Assembly: GCA_023053545.1 (NCBI GenBank) | Contig: JAKZAN010000006.1 | Location: forward strand, 2,919,001-2,983,000 | Length of the DNA stretch: 64,000 bases | Direction: 5' to 3' | Origin: Lepidurus packardi | Taxonomy: Eukaryota > Arthropoda > Branchiopoda > Notostraca > Triopsidae | Part shown: positions 11,987-49,975 of the stretch, one piece after another | Numbering within the stretch: position 1 is the stretch's first letter | Layout of the letters: every line of letters begins with the position of its first letter | Notes under the pieces: model-generated | Databases searched by the model: none | Told to the model about the DNA's origin: nothing | Seen by the model: only the letters and a program-made list of their open reading frames with translations | Position numbers and translations under genes: made by a program

Positions 11987-13597
11987 GGTTCAGGACAAGA
12001 TATTGCCGAACAAAACTCCAGTTGTTACAAATGTAAAGCAAACTTAATTCGTGGGTGGATGTCTGTTTGTTGGCAAGCTAAGGCTGAATGTTACTGATCT
12101 GATAACACTAGCACTGCAGCTATGGGAGACAACCACATCCTCATGTGGGGATTTTCAGCTACTTCATATCGTTGTTTCTTTCTTCCTTTCCTTGTTTATA
12201 CAATATAGTAGCGACAAGAAGGATAGCAAGTGTCCTTGCTTGGCTGGCTAACGTCAACTACAAGTGTCTAACGAGAACGGATTTCACGATAATTTAACCT
12301 CAAATCATGACACTCAAGTTATGACAAATACGTGGCATTTGCTTGCAGACCAAAAACAAGAATGACTTATGGGAAGTCAACTGTTTGCGAGAATGAGATG
12401 AGTTGTCGCACGAAATTTTCAAGACATGCCTTGCGGTCTTCTTTCAGTTTAACATAAGCAAGGACTTTCCATGAAATAGTATTCGTGATAAGTCCCTTGC
12501 CCAAGACATGCAGTGCTGCAGATGTATATCTTCATGAACAGTCTTTCTGTACGAATAAGTTTTGGACATGTCAAAGTGATTGATGAGAATTTCAATGCTC
12601 ATGATCTCAGCACTACATGTGCGTATAATAGCAATAGCAGACTGTTAACAATAGCAAAGGCCGTTAGGAACTGTTAGCAATAGCAAAAATTGTTAGCAAT
12701 ATATCTTTATACCTGGAGCTACAGGATCAAGTTTAACTTACGTTATTTTGTGCTTGACATGCCACTCCAAGATGAAATGCACTAGCTAGCAAATATGGCG
12801 TGCTAAGGTTGACTTCTTGCACTGTCAGCTCTTCCTCAGTAGGAAGTTCAGTTTGACTGGTGAGAACCATATTCAAATTGCCCCTTTTCTTTGAAGTTCA
12901 CGCAAAATAAACTTTGTTGTTGCAAACAACTCGGGCAGGAAATGGACTCTCATATCGATATTATAATCGACGAGGCTGAGGCATTTTCAGTCGATACGAT
13001 AGAATAGCTGTTCAGTAAAAAGCGCGGGATAATTTGAATGCCCAATGTCAATGTCCAGCAAGACTGCGTGCGTAATTGCAATAGAGCACAGAATGAACAC
13101 TCGCATAGAGTTTCTTCCAGAACTGAGTTATACTTTATTTCGTACATTACACGGTGAGCAGCTTTGAAAACTTTCCAGGAAGCAGGATTTAAAAATAGAA
13201 TATTTTCGTTCATGGGAGCAAAAAGAGATTAAACCAACATTATAAACGGGATTCCGAAAAAGGAAAGAAACGCACCCACCTTAAAAAAACAAGTAAAAGT
13301 TGAAAAAAAAAGGGAATGACAATGGTAAATAAATAACCACCCTTGACATTGTTTGTATGGTAGTTCTGCTCGTATTTATGCGTTTTACGCCATTACATTT
13401 CTCATACCACGGATGACACCGAACAACACATTGCCCTGATAAAAAACATTAGTGGTCAAAATCGAAACACATCGTCTGAATTATCAAGCTGCGCATTACT
13501 ATAGGGAGTAAAACAACGAATCACACTCAGTTATAAAAGCAACTCGAATAAACACCCTTTCCTATAGCTTCTTGGCATCTCTGGTTCTTCGCTAATG
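11987..13597. other. Intergenic, LRR cluster to pinocchio
   Basis: No gene supported. A short imperfect direct repeat of a GTTAGCAATAGCAA-like word occurs three times at about 12,630-12,700. Open frames here (12,051-12,251 plus; 12,950-13,213 minus) have no signal peptide, domain or splice context. Confidence 0.5.
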
Positions 13598-16500
13598 TCA
13601 AGAGGCATGTAACGACTGGAATCGATGAGACAATAAATCCGATCCATGCATCTCCGTACTATTCGAAGAATCGCTGTGACGTTCACATGTCCCCATCCAG
13701 TTGGCTTTAGACAACGAATGAGACTAGATATTAAAGAGAGAATTAACCAATCATAAGGAAAATCTAACAAATATGAAGGATTTTTACTGTGGCCAAATCC
13801 CGTTTCCATAAGCTCCCGCATTTGCCGTCACAAACTGGGCAAGGTCTTTCCATGGAATAACCTCCACACTCTTGGCAATCCAAGGAGACGTGGTCTTCTT
13901 GCCAACTAACACCACACCTACACAAAAAAAACAGGATGCAAGATGTTTTACCTGGTTTTCCAGTATTGCTATTTCAAACTTACGTGAAACAGGAGTTCAT
14001 CTGTAAACGTAGCTCTTCGATATTGATTTCCGAATAGTCATACATGCTAGGCTCTGGATCCTGGTCAAGGCTTTCCACGCTGTGAGACTTGTGACTCGGA
14101 CTATACCTAACGAGTATAACAAATGTGAGTGTTCCCTTACGAACCAGTGAGAAGGACTTACAGTTCACACTGACGCAGATCGAGATTGGCGTAATTCTGC
14201 AAGCTGCTCAAGGCCATTGGGCTTGTCTTGACTTTGCGAAGTCCGGGCACTAAAAAGGAAAGGAAAAGGAACAAGCATGAGTAAAAGTTCGGTGCGCAAG
14301 ATTCACCCCTTCTCTCATCGTCACGTGTTAGCCATGTCCGCAATATTCTGATTCTGACGTACAGAAGTCTTATTCACTCGAGAGCCCCAAGGAAAAGAAA
14401 AAGGGTGGAATCAATACCTGGCGGAATTGGGGCTCCTTGCCTCACCATGATTCAACGTTTGCGAAAACTTTCCCCTTAAACAGTCAATTCGTCCAAGTTG
14501 CGTCAAGATTCTCTCCCTGTCACGTCTCTACACACACAACACAGGCTGAACTACTCGAATCCCCAGTATTGAATGCTTCTGAACAGGTGGACTTGTTCTT
14601 CTAGACAAGCGTCGTCTACTAAGGAACGTGAACTTCCCTCAATGGATTGACGTCAGCGACTGCTTAGCTCCGTCATGAGACGTGTGGATTAAATGCAAGG
14701 ATAACGCCATGTTGAGCCACTTTTTCCTTTTGTAAAAAAAAGTTCAGTACGCGGTGCAAAGCGGTTTTTCCTCTGAATAAAAGCGATGGCACTGGCTTCT
14801 CCAAGGCAAAAAGGAAAAAAAAGTGCATTCTAGCCTCGAGAAACTTTCGCCCCAAATTAGAAACGAAGAAAAAAAAGTTTCAGGCGCTGAAGGCTAAAAG
14901 AAACGATGCGACCACAGTACCTAAGCTTTCAAACGTTGACGGAGAGAAATCGTTTCCCCTTTCTTCCCCTATCGATTCCTAAATTCTTATCTCTATGCGA
15001 AAGAGGGAGGAAAACGTACCTCACTAACCCATTACTATTGCGTATCCAAGTTACCGTTATTTTAATCGTAGAACTCCTTCGAACCATAAACAGATTGGAA
15101 TGCTGTGACGTAAATCGACCTTGCCAGCACATAAATGACATGGTGACGCACTATCCTGTTAACGAGTATGAAAAATTCGGTTACCGCCAACATCCCAAAC
15201 GTTCTAGACGACATTTTATTCGATAAAATAGAGATAAGAATTTATTGTTCACTTCCCTAAAGGCTAACAAAATAGGAAAATGACAAAGCAGGAATATCAT
15301 GTTTATAATGTTTCTACTAGCCATCAAATGACCTCTAGATGTAAATGCGTTATTTTATACTAGGATTGCACACTTTTTTTTACTACGAATCACGTTACGT
15401 GTGTCCCCAGAAGCAGAAAATTGAACTATGCTTGTAAACGAAGCCCATCACATGTGTAGCGCGTGAATGTCATATTGGCATTTCGGCACATAGATGCCTG
15501 AGGGCATTGTTGCGAAAGCTGTGCTTGCAGAAACGCTAGGGAAGCCGTAAAAGCAAGCCAAACTTGACCTGCCAACCTTTTAAACTTCCTACCTTGTCAA
15601 GTTCGTGCCCACAATTCCATCCCTTTTAGGCATTGGAATACGACAACTAAGGGCCATCTGACTGAGATCTTATCTTACAAACCGTGGGGGGAAAATAAAT
15701 AAACAAAGGCTTCAAAGAGCACGGTAGTCTCATACTAAATATAGTGCAACGTGTCACGAGAGAAGATAGCTAGAGATAGAGATATTCAGTTTCTAATTTG
15801 ATTAAAAAGGGATAATTCTTTACTTGTTTTTTAGCAGTTTGATTTCTGCAGCCAATTCTCTTTTGTCTCAGTCTAATTACCTGTAAATTCGAAATCCGTA
15901 CCTGGTAGCACCACGCGACGCACAGAAAACCAGTTGAATGAGACAGGCACTTAATCCTTTTACAGAACACAGGCTTTTCCTCAGGAACAGGTTGAAATGA
16001 TTTAACGGTACCTTTTCAAAATGGACGCTGCAGCAAAATTATTTTCAAGAAACATCGCGTTCACATGTCTGGTTTCCGACTAGCTTATATACCAGTCCGT
16101 GAGCCATTTTTTAGGGGACGCTCGCCTAACTTCAGAGCAGGACCAGAAGCAGAAGAAAAATTACATACGCTTGGTGCTCATGCCGAAAGTGAAAAGCAGG
16201 CATGAAACACCAAGGTTAGGCCACCAATATAATACAAGTGTGACTCCGACCTTGGAGCGAACCTTTGTTGGCGAGCGGAGGTTGTATTGGAACCTGGAAG
16301 GAAGAACCTTGGAAAGGAGAACACCAACTGTATTCAGCCTCCCTCTCAATGCCCTTGTAACCTACATTTCGGACTTGCCTGTTTTCCTTGTTTGCTACAA
16401 AGCGAATGCGTATCGTTAGCAAATCCTACTTCCCCTTGCAACACAGAACTCCCTAAATGAAAGGTGAATTAGGGATAGTTTCATTCTTCTCTACGCTAGC

Positions 16501-18331
16501 GGTTTTCGTTCCCTCGTTCGTACTAGAGCAAATAGTCAGTAGGCCATCCCAAGTAGGTCAGCTTACGTTTTTCATATAGTATTCAGAAGGGGAAAATAAA
16601 CGACAAACAATGCTTCTGCCAATGAGGTCAATACTTTCCCCCTCACTAATCCAAATCGCGATTAGGAGCACACACTTTCCTTTTTCTACAAACGCACTTA
16701 CTAAGCTGAGAAAAAATACTACTATATTTCTTAGTCAAAGAGATGTCCCAGTCCAATGAAGCTCGATTTTTTTCTAAACAAAAGAGGTTAATCCGGAACA
16801 AAGAATAAAAAAGAAGATTGCCGTCACTTTCCGCGCCCACGGGCGCTTCCTGGGGATTTTTCAAGGCTAATGACTTATCAGCTTCTCTCGAAAAAAGCTA
16901 AGCTCCGCAAAAAGGAAGGAAAGAGTCAGAAAAAAAGTGAAACGTCTTCTTGCACAAGGACACAAAGCAAACGCGAATAAGCGTAGCCACGCTTTGCATA
17001 AGCTTATTTTGCCATAACAAGACCCTATAACCCATCATTTCCCTTGCCCGTCAACATGTTGACATCTTTTGCAAGATCAATAAGATCGCATTGCATTACG
17101 CACATTATGCCAGTCTAGCGCCATTGTGCAGTGCAATAATATCTCGAACGCAAACATGCTGTTCACAAGGTCAGTAAGTAAGCTTCGAACACACTGGAGT
17201 CAAAAATACCTACAGAAACAGATAACAAAATCTCAGGTCATCAACCTCTCGATCACAAAGCTCGAGCTACATCATCGATTTCCATAAGCTTTAGTCTAAG
17301 AGATAGAAGCCTTACAGTAAACCCAAATTATTGCAAAATGAATGCGACTGGGGCTAAAAAAAACAGTAACTGACAAAGAAAACGAAAGCGAACGTCTGGC
17401 CTTCATTTCATGTGTATAGTCAAGCTTATCTAGTTTCACCCCCCATATGTACACTCTACTATTAAGCCTAGCCTGAAGTCGTTGAACCTTTCGTTTAGGA
17501 TAGTAGAAAACAGCAAGCGAAGTAGAGGGAATTGACCGCCCGTATATCCCCCTTGTACAACAATTGTTGGGGGGTACGTTCCTGTGCGGTTTTCTCGTTT
17601 GCCGTATGTCGCTCGCCAGTATGCTATGGCAACCCAGCACAGCAGCAATCAAAACAGAAAGAGCACGGGGATTCAAGGGTTTCCCCAAAGATTTCACACG
17701 GCACAAAAGAGCGTCGGAAATTCTTGTTCACAGCGTCACAGCTGAATAGCAAAAATAACGTTAAAAGGTAACATGAATTTAAACACCAGGTTAATGAACG
17801 CAAAGCCCAAATTTGCCAAGTTTAGAACCTAGAAGAAGCCGCGCAAGTTAAAAACAACCAAAATTCCACCGTTCGTCCTACGGAGAACCTGGATCAAAGT
17901 AGAGTTCTATTTAAGCCACAGTCGCGGCTCGAGACATGGGAGAGACGCTTTCTTTTTAAGGTTAGAAAAAAATGTACCCATCCCCTATGATACAGTCATG
18001 AGACCTTCAAGGCTAACGAGGCTATAACGAGATGCCATAGAACTAAACGGTTAGAATATCCGCCACAAACCCACGTCTACCCAACACATGCCTTTCGTTT
18101 CTTTGTCTGCTGAAATGAAAAGAAGGGTTAAAACTTACTTCCTTGGTGATAAACGAGCTGAAAGACTTCACTTAGCTCGTCATTTGGAGACTGCAAGTTG
18201 AGATGATCTTCTAAAACCGGATCATGATGGAAATCTGGATCATCCACATCAAAAGCAAACATTTCTCGGTCGTCTACTAAACAAGTTGAATTCGAAGTCG
18301 AAGAGTTAGTCCACACGTCCGATAAGGGCAT
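13598..18331 (-). CDS. pino: Pinocchio family protein (zinc-ribbon-like), two candidate first exons
   Basis: Shared exons are 14249-14162, 14106-13984, 13917-13788 and 13723-13598. Two alternative first exons both end in phase 1: 18331-18139 ([11 protein letters not shown]..., giving 219 aa) and 14448-14418 ([10 protein letters not shown], giving 165 aa). The core has four Cys pairs in [29 protein letters not shown] and KRDLATSHS..W.GTC, which I recognise as the arthropod Pinocchio signature; in Drosophila the gene affects olfactory behaviour. The acidic first exon ([10 protein letters not shown]..) occurs only in the long form. The 3.9 kb intron stands out against 55-70 bp introns elsewhere in the gene and probably contains the second promoter. 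Confidence 0.78.
14449..18138. other. Large pinocchio intron / proximal promoter region
   Basis: No additional coding gene is supported in this 3.7 kb. The ORFs at 14,906-15,226, 16,099-16,419 and 17,296-17,706 have no recognisable features. Sequence just upstream of 14,448 is the likely promoter of the short pinocchio form. Confidence 0.5.
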
Positions 18332-19876
18332 CACTTTCACCACACAACACGACTAAAAACAGCAAAACGCAACGTTAAATAAGCCTTCTGTAACAAGGTA
18401 GGAGTTCGAGTAATGCAGATGAACATGGGGAATCGTTGTGATACTCTTTTTCGGAGGGGAAACGGTACTGTCCTTTTACCACGTGCAGGCCTCAGTCAGC
18501 ACTACTCGAGACACGACACCCGTATCGTGCTGCTATAGCTCTCCTGCTCTCTCTCTCTCTCTGTTCGTTCAGTCTCGCCAGTTTGCTGCTTAGATGCGAG
18601 ATCTCCCAAAATCCAAGGCAAACACCCCTCCTTTCTCTTCTTTTATCCATTTATGTTACCTTTTCCTTTTCCGGGGAATTCCATTTTCTGCTACTCCTGT
18701 TCCCTCCTCCCTTCCCCTTTTCACATGCTTCTAATATACTGCACATTGGCGCTTATTTGCACCCAATGTCAACGAGTAAAAACTTGAGCTTTTAAGTGCT
18801 GAAAATGGGGAAAGTTTCCTCTTTCCCTTCCACCTCAAATAGTAATAAGCGCGGTGTCCGAAGGATCCCTTTCCGCTTATGGTGGACTTCCAATTGAGCA
18901 ATGATTTAGAAAAGCTGAGGAGCAAGTGTAGCAAGAGGAAGAGACTTGCGCAAATGCCAAAAGGCCAAAAAGGCAGAAAACAACGTTACCAAAACGTCCA
19001 TAAAACCGTTCGCATACTCGAGACCCTGAAACACCCCGCATCTGCGCGGTAAAACCGGAAGTCTCTCGCCCTGAACCTGGGTCTGGAGTTTAGACTGCAG
19101 TTTAAACTGTTCTTTTTGTTTTCCTTGAGTTGCAAACAAAGTTTTAAGATTCTGTATTAGAACCTATAGCGCCTAAATATGGTATTGTCTAAGCCTGACA
19201 GGCGATAAAGGAGGTCATAAACCTTACATAGTATGTTTTGAACTTACGTTATAGTATGTTTCTCATAGCGGGCAGTAAAGTGCAGGGGCACAATACCCTT
19301 TCCAAGGTTCACGACAAACACAAGGCACACAGAGAAGAAATTTTAGAAGAATCCCCGCTTGTGAAATTCGCAAACAGAACTCACGAAAGCAACCAAACAT
19401 CTGCGAAGGTTAGTCAAATAACATTACACAACACATTAGTATGACGCGCTTGATAAAGGGCTTCTGCTTATATCTTGCTATGTCCATGATAAAGCAAAAT
19501 TGGCACTATAGTCACCTTACGTAAACTACTCTATAATATTAATTACCTATTCCTTGCCCGCGCGAGTTTTGAAATAAGAACAGCTCACTTCCTTTAAGGA
19601 ACACATGATACATGATACCCAGAACGTTTAATATACTATAGATATGCCAGCTAAATTACACTAAACATTAAAAAACCGTGACAATGGAAAAATTTACACG
19701 TACGGTAACTTTTTGACAACTTTTCTAGGTTGTCCATACTCACGGATCATGGTGATACACTGGCAACCGTAGTCAATAGAAATTAAAACGGAAAAGAATC
19801 CTGGCAAGCGAGCGACTATTATATAACACTGAATGTAACATACGCCGGGGTCAACGGGAATGTGGAACAAATGGAT
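18332..19876. other. Intergenic between pinocchio and the 3' end of WDR7
   Basis: No gene seen. It includes a (CT)8 microsatellite at 18,547-18,562, likely in the 5' region of pinocchio's distal promoter, and TC-rich sequence around it. Confidence 0.5.
18547..18562. repeat. (CT)8 microsatellite
   Basis: Sixteen bases of uninterrupted CT. It sits about 215 bp upstream of the distal pinocchio start codon, a common place for GAGA-type promoter tracts in arthropods; that role is an inference. Confidence 0.8.
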
Positions 19877-45160
<25,284 letters not shown>

Positions 45161-46064
45161 CTTGTCAAGTTACCAAATATTTAATGAGAAAGTTAGTGCT
45201 AAATCAACAAATCACAAATTCACTAGAAAACTTAACAGGCTCACAAGAGGAATGTCACAAATCACTATTGAAATTCCCGGTTCAACTGCACCATAAATCT
45301 CAGACGGAGTCTTTCTAGTTTCTGTTCAGAAATATAATACTTTCAAAGGCTCCTATTACAAATTACTGAGTCTTTTCTAAACACAGTTCTTGTAAACACA
45401 ATGACACTATAAAACCGAGCGCATACAGAAGTAATTAGATTAATAATTACTGCGCAATTGCAGTAAAAACAAATCACTAATCCACCAAAATAAACGTTGT
45501 TCAATACAATGTTTAAAGTTCTAAACTCACCGCCAGATGCTACAAAACAAGTTTGGATCCAATCGAAAACGTGAAAAGGTTAAAATGCGAAACGGCCTGC
45601 AAGCGAAACTGAAAATTACGAAGTGAAATGGTGCATGCAAAATGAACGGTAAATATGACACGGGGTATGGAAAATTAAGTACTAGAAAATGAGTAAATAT
45701 TTTTCTGAACATATCAATGTAACAGACACAGGACCGATATTGAGCGATCTTAACGTAACTTCTTTATATTTTTAACATTCACTCCGCCTATACCTTGGTA
45801 GTGTTATAAAATAAATTGTATTATTCAAAAGTGTTATTTACTAAATGGATCCGAAAAGGCAAAATTCGAAAAATTTTTCGCAACGAGCCTTAGGTTTCGC
45901 ATTTTAGCTACGCTCGAGAAAGAGTTTTGAGAAACTTGGGCACTAGACCATTTATGGCAGCACTGTACAGAGGCAAGACAAGTTGCAGTACTACAACAAA
46001 CCAGCGTGCTTGCGCGACGTAAGTTAAACAAAATTGTGTACGTAAACATGAAGATGAGTTAAAC
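45161..46064. other. Divergent promoter region, WDR7 / zinc-finger gene
   Basis: 904 bp between two head-to-head start codons. AT-rich, no TATA consensus placed convincingly, no ORF supported. Likely a shared housekeeping-type promoter. Confidence 0.55.
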
Positions 46065-47929
46065 ATGGAGGTAAATATTTCTGTACCATGCCTTCCATTG
46101 GTACAACAAAGCGTGAATATCAGCGGTGCCGATTCGTCGGCATTATTTTGCGTACTTTGCAATGCTCCCTGTTCATGTGGCCAGCCTCCCACCTCCCATT
46201 CCTTTTTCTCGATGGGACTAGACGGCAAAGCTGTTACAAGTCCAATAGCTATAAAAATAATTGAGCTGCTTGTAGGAGAAATCAATGATAGCGAGGACGC
46301 TTGCGAAGCTCTTTCGCAGTTCCCCAGCCATGTCGTCTGCCGATTTTGCTTCAGAACTTTAACAAACCTCATAGAAGAAGAAGAACGTCTCAAGAACAGC
46401 ATATCCGCCTTAAAAACGAGACTCGCACGCACCCTTGCCAAGCATGATATGGTTATCCTAGGCTTACCCGTGCCAACTGAAGAATTGCGGCCACCAAATA
46501 CTCCCAACACGATGATCCTTACCAAAACACCTTCCAACAAGCCATCATCGGCCAAACGACTTGAAGTAAGACCAGCCCAACTTTCAAAACCTATTTCCAA
46601 AACCTCTGTGAAAGAGAACCTTATTTCTGCGTTCTCCAAAGTTGAAACTATTATTGACGCCCCGGAAAACACCCTTGACAACGTTACTTCGGAGGAAGCA
46701 AGTTCCTCTTCCAATCAGGGCTCGGGCCAACCGAATGCTAAGAATCTTTTCTATATCCCTGTAGCAGTTCACGAATGTGAAACCTGTAGTGAGGTTTTCA
46801 CCTGTAAAAGCTCTCTATTAGCTCACCAGGAACAGCACTCAAATATCAGGGAAAGTGCTACCCAGAACGGGACCAGTTTAAAAGGCATAGGAGGAGTACT
46901 TGAAAACAGCGGTGAGTTGTACCGATGTCGATTATGCATACAAGAATTTTCTTCCCTCGAAGCTCGAGAGCAGCACGAAAAGACCCATAAAACGTACCTT
47001 TACTGCAAGGCTTGTGACGTATACTTTAAAAAACGCGATGAGTTAGTAGAGCATCGGATAACCTGCCAAATTCATTCCTCCAGATTCATGTGCGAACACT
47101 GTGGGAAAGGATTCCCAAATTCAAACTCGCTAACTATCCACTTGCGTACGCACACGGGCGAAAAACCTTTCAAGTGCCCCGAGTGCGACATGACCTTTTC
47201 GCAGGTGGCCAACATGCGCGCACATGTACGCACCACGCATTTGCAGGAACGCCCCCATGAATGTAACTTGTGCGGACGGGCTTTCAAACGACGGCGCATG
47301 CTCGAAAACCACACGCGCTCAGTCCACACGGGAGAACGCCCTTTCCAATGTGAAGTGTGTTTAGCGAGCTTTGCGTATGTGGAACATATGCGCAAGCACA
47401 AGCTCATCCATTCCGAAAACAAGCCGTACGTGTGCGAAATTTGCGGCAAGGGCTTCAGCAACCGCGACAACCGGAATACACATCGATTTACTCACACGGA
47501 CCGTAAACCTTATGAGTGTAAGGAATGCGGCGCAAGGTTTTTGCGCAAACCACAACTTCTACAGCATTTACAAGTCTTTCAGCACGGGGCCCCCGAAACT
47601 GCAGGTGCTGCTGTCAAAATTACGCAAGTCATTTCCGAACCGGCTGAAAGTGATGAAGAGCGACCTACCTTATCTACAGACGAAGGTCTAGAGAGCAACA
47701 GTGGACAACCTCAGCCCATGTCGATTATGATTTCCGGTAAAATTTTATTTTTAAGGACTTTTTTTTTCCAAAAATAATGTGGGTTCTTTTTTCAGACAGC
47801 GACGGAAAACCGATTTACGTGGAGGTTATGCCTCATAGTGAAGATGTTATGGAGGTGGAGGAAGAAACTCTCGATTCCATTACTTTGGAAATGGCCCAAG
47901 ACCTCGTAGATGTTACGTTGGATCTATAG
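46065..47929 (+). CDS. ZAD-like C2H2 zinc-finger transcription factor
   Basis: Exons 46065-47736 and 47796-47929, 601 aa. The N-terminus has C29-x2-C32 and C92-x2-C95 separated by about 60 residues, followed by a helix rich in Glu/Leu, the layout of a ZAD (zf-AD) dimerisation domain common in arthropod zinc-finger factors. A linker rich in Ser/Thr follows, then about nine C2H2 fingers: two isolated (CETCSEVF.., CRLCIQEF..), one degenerate (YCKACDVYF..), then six in tandem with TGEKPF/TGERPF-type linkers. An acidic tail (EDVMEVEEETLDS) follows the second exon. Expected to be a nuclear DNA-binding protein; targets unknown. Confidence 0.9.
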
Positions 47930-48175
47930 AAGAACAAGCGTGTGCCCTTTCCTACCACGACAGACATTTATCGAAAATACAAAAGTTGAAGACGCGTATT
48001 TTGTTGGGTTTCTTTTAAAAAGTCCGGTGTTTTTTATTATTTGGAGGCTGACTGGCTGGTTTACAGCGGCCAAATTCTGTTGTATTCCGCGTGGCTAATC
48101 CATGCTCTAAACTTTACTTGTTTTTGTCCCTTCTCAAGGTGGTTTCTGCCGCAGGCGCCAAAAAAAGAGGAAAGC

Positions 48176-49472
48176 TCAACCAATAATCAGACCGCAGCCC
48201 ATTCTAAACTGGTTTTTCGTATGGTTCATCATCCCACTCAAGGCAAAGCTGAACGGGAGAGGTAGTAACTTCTTTTCCAAAACTCCGCCCACAGTCCAAT
48301 TCGAGTCAACCATCCCTATAATGATTTTTTTTTTAAGAAAGTCTTTCTAGACTATTTTGTCCTTTGTTTTGTTGAGCTTTCGTTTCGTTTTTTGCAATTT
48401 TTGAATTTTTTTAGAAGAAAAATTTTTCAATTCCGTCAGAAAAAGAGGCGAAAACTACAAGGTTTACCTCTGAATACTAAGTTCGCTTTGGGTAAATCAA
48501 TCTGGTAGCCCACGGATGCGACCGATTCTTGCATTCTAAAATTGGTTTCCAGTTCGACGCCAAATTGGACCTGGTCACTCGCCCGTTGCCAAAAACATGC
48601 GTGCAGACCAGCCGCACCGACTGTCCCGCTCAGGATGTAATCAGGGCCTATTAAAGGACAGAGTTTACCTAGATAATAAAATCTAGAAACGTTTTAGTTT
48701 ATCTTACCTAAATACCTTCCTGCTATGGATAAAACAGCAACGCCGCCCCCAGGAACCTGGGACCCGAATTGATATGCTAATTCGGCGCCCAAAGCGGCTC
48801 GCGAAGTTATTGACTGAAGGTAATGGGTAACTGCTACTCCCGATCCGTTGATGAAATCAGGGTTTCCTAAAGTTAGCGACGCGGTGTAGTCCTGGCCTTT
48901 ATAATCGGATGTAAACTGGGTGGCTACAAATTTTGAGCTTTGAACCTGTTAACAGTTAAGGGTTAGAGAAAAACGTTTTAGAAATTTGTAGAAAGAAAAA
49001 TTGCCTGGGCGACTAATTTGCAACGAAGATTGCTGCTCAATTGGTGAATAATGTTGGCATTTAGGTTGCCACTAGGATCAATATCACCCAAAAGAATAGG
49101 ATATGCTTCTCCTGGTCCAAACTGTCTAGTACCAACATACGTGGCGCCAAAGCGGTAACCCGAGGGTGTAACGGAGCTCATGTTCAAGGTATGAGATATT
49201 TGGAAATGGTTGCTGAGACCCTTGTTAATGAGTAATTTGGCACCTTCAAAGTTAGCTGGGAATACATCTACGAGGCATTTATAAATAATTAATTTAGTAG
49301 GAAGAGCGATAAAATAACGTGATACAATACCTTTGCATTTTTTATGCAAGTCTTCCATTGTTCCAGGATTGTCCAACTTGGGAAGTGGAGCACCAACGTC
49401 TGTGGTGCTTACAGGAGGAGGAGGCAATATATTGGAACTTACATGTTGACTGGAGGCTAGTACGTTCCCCAT
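48176..49472 (-). CDS. TOMM40: TOM40, mitochondrial outer-membrane import channel
   Basis: Exons 49472-49331, 49267-49005, 48945-48708, 48647-48468 and 48315-48176, 320 aa. A Pro-rich N-terminus (ILPPPPVSTTD) precedes NPGTMEDLHKKCKD, FEGAKLLINKGLSNHFQISHTL, YVGTRQFGPGEAYPILLGD, the beta-strand repeats of the porin_3 barrel, and the end FSFALSGMMNHTKNQFRMGCGLIIG. This is the pore of the TOM complex for presequence proteins. The intron between exons 2 and 3 uses a GC donor (CAG/GCAATT) and a normal AG acceptor. Convergent with the zinc-finger gene, 246 bp between stops. Confidence 0.96.
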
Positions 49473-49975
49473 TATTCTACTTGCAGTAGATCACGTAAAA
49501 CTAAGGCAAAATAAGCCTCAAGAACGCGCCAAATAAGCGGCTTTAACCTTGCAGTCTTGTTTCTCCCCCTCTCTTCTGTACGCGACTCACCCAAGACAAC
49601 CTAAAGTTCTCGTATGAAAATCAACCTCTTGCTTTTAGTAATACCTTGGAATTAAGAGTAATCAAGGAAAATGACAGCAACGTTGATAAAACGTCCAGAA
49701 AAACACGAAAAAAAATTTTCTATTTGATCCACGAGTTTGCAAGTACTCGCTCTCATCAGATATAGCTATCGATACTAAATCGAAAATCTACTTAAATCGA
49801 TTATCACCTCCCGACACGTAAATTCAACCGGTTACGTTAAATTTCTTTCACTTGGTATTCATTTTTTACTTTCCCACAGAATACAAAAGAATTGTAATGC
49901 CAGATTTGTTTATTTAATTCAAAAATATTACCATGTGCCTAGAAAGTTGGAAGATCAAGAAAAGGAAAATGGATT

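Noticed and set aside
14906-15226. 106-codon frame in the pinocchio intron
   Set aside because: No domain, poor composition, overlapping frame on the other strand; likely chance.
17296-17706. 136-codon minus frame
   Set aside because: No recognisable feature and several overlapping frames; chance in non-coding DNA.
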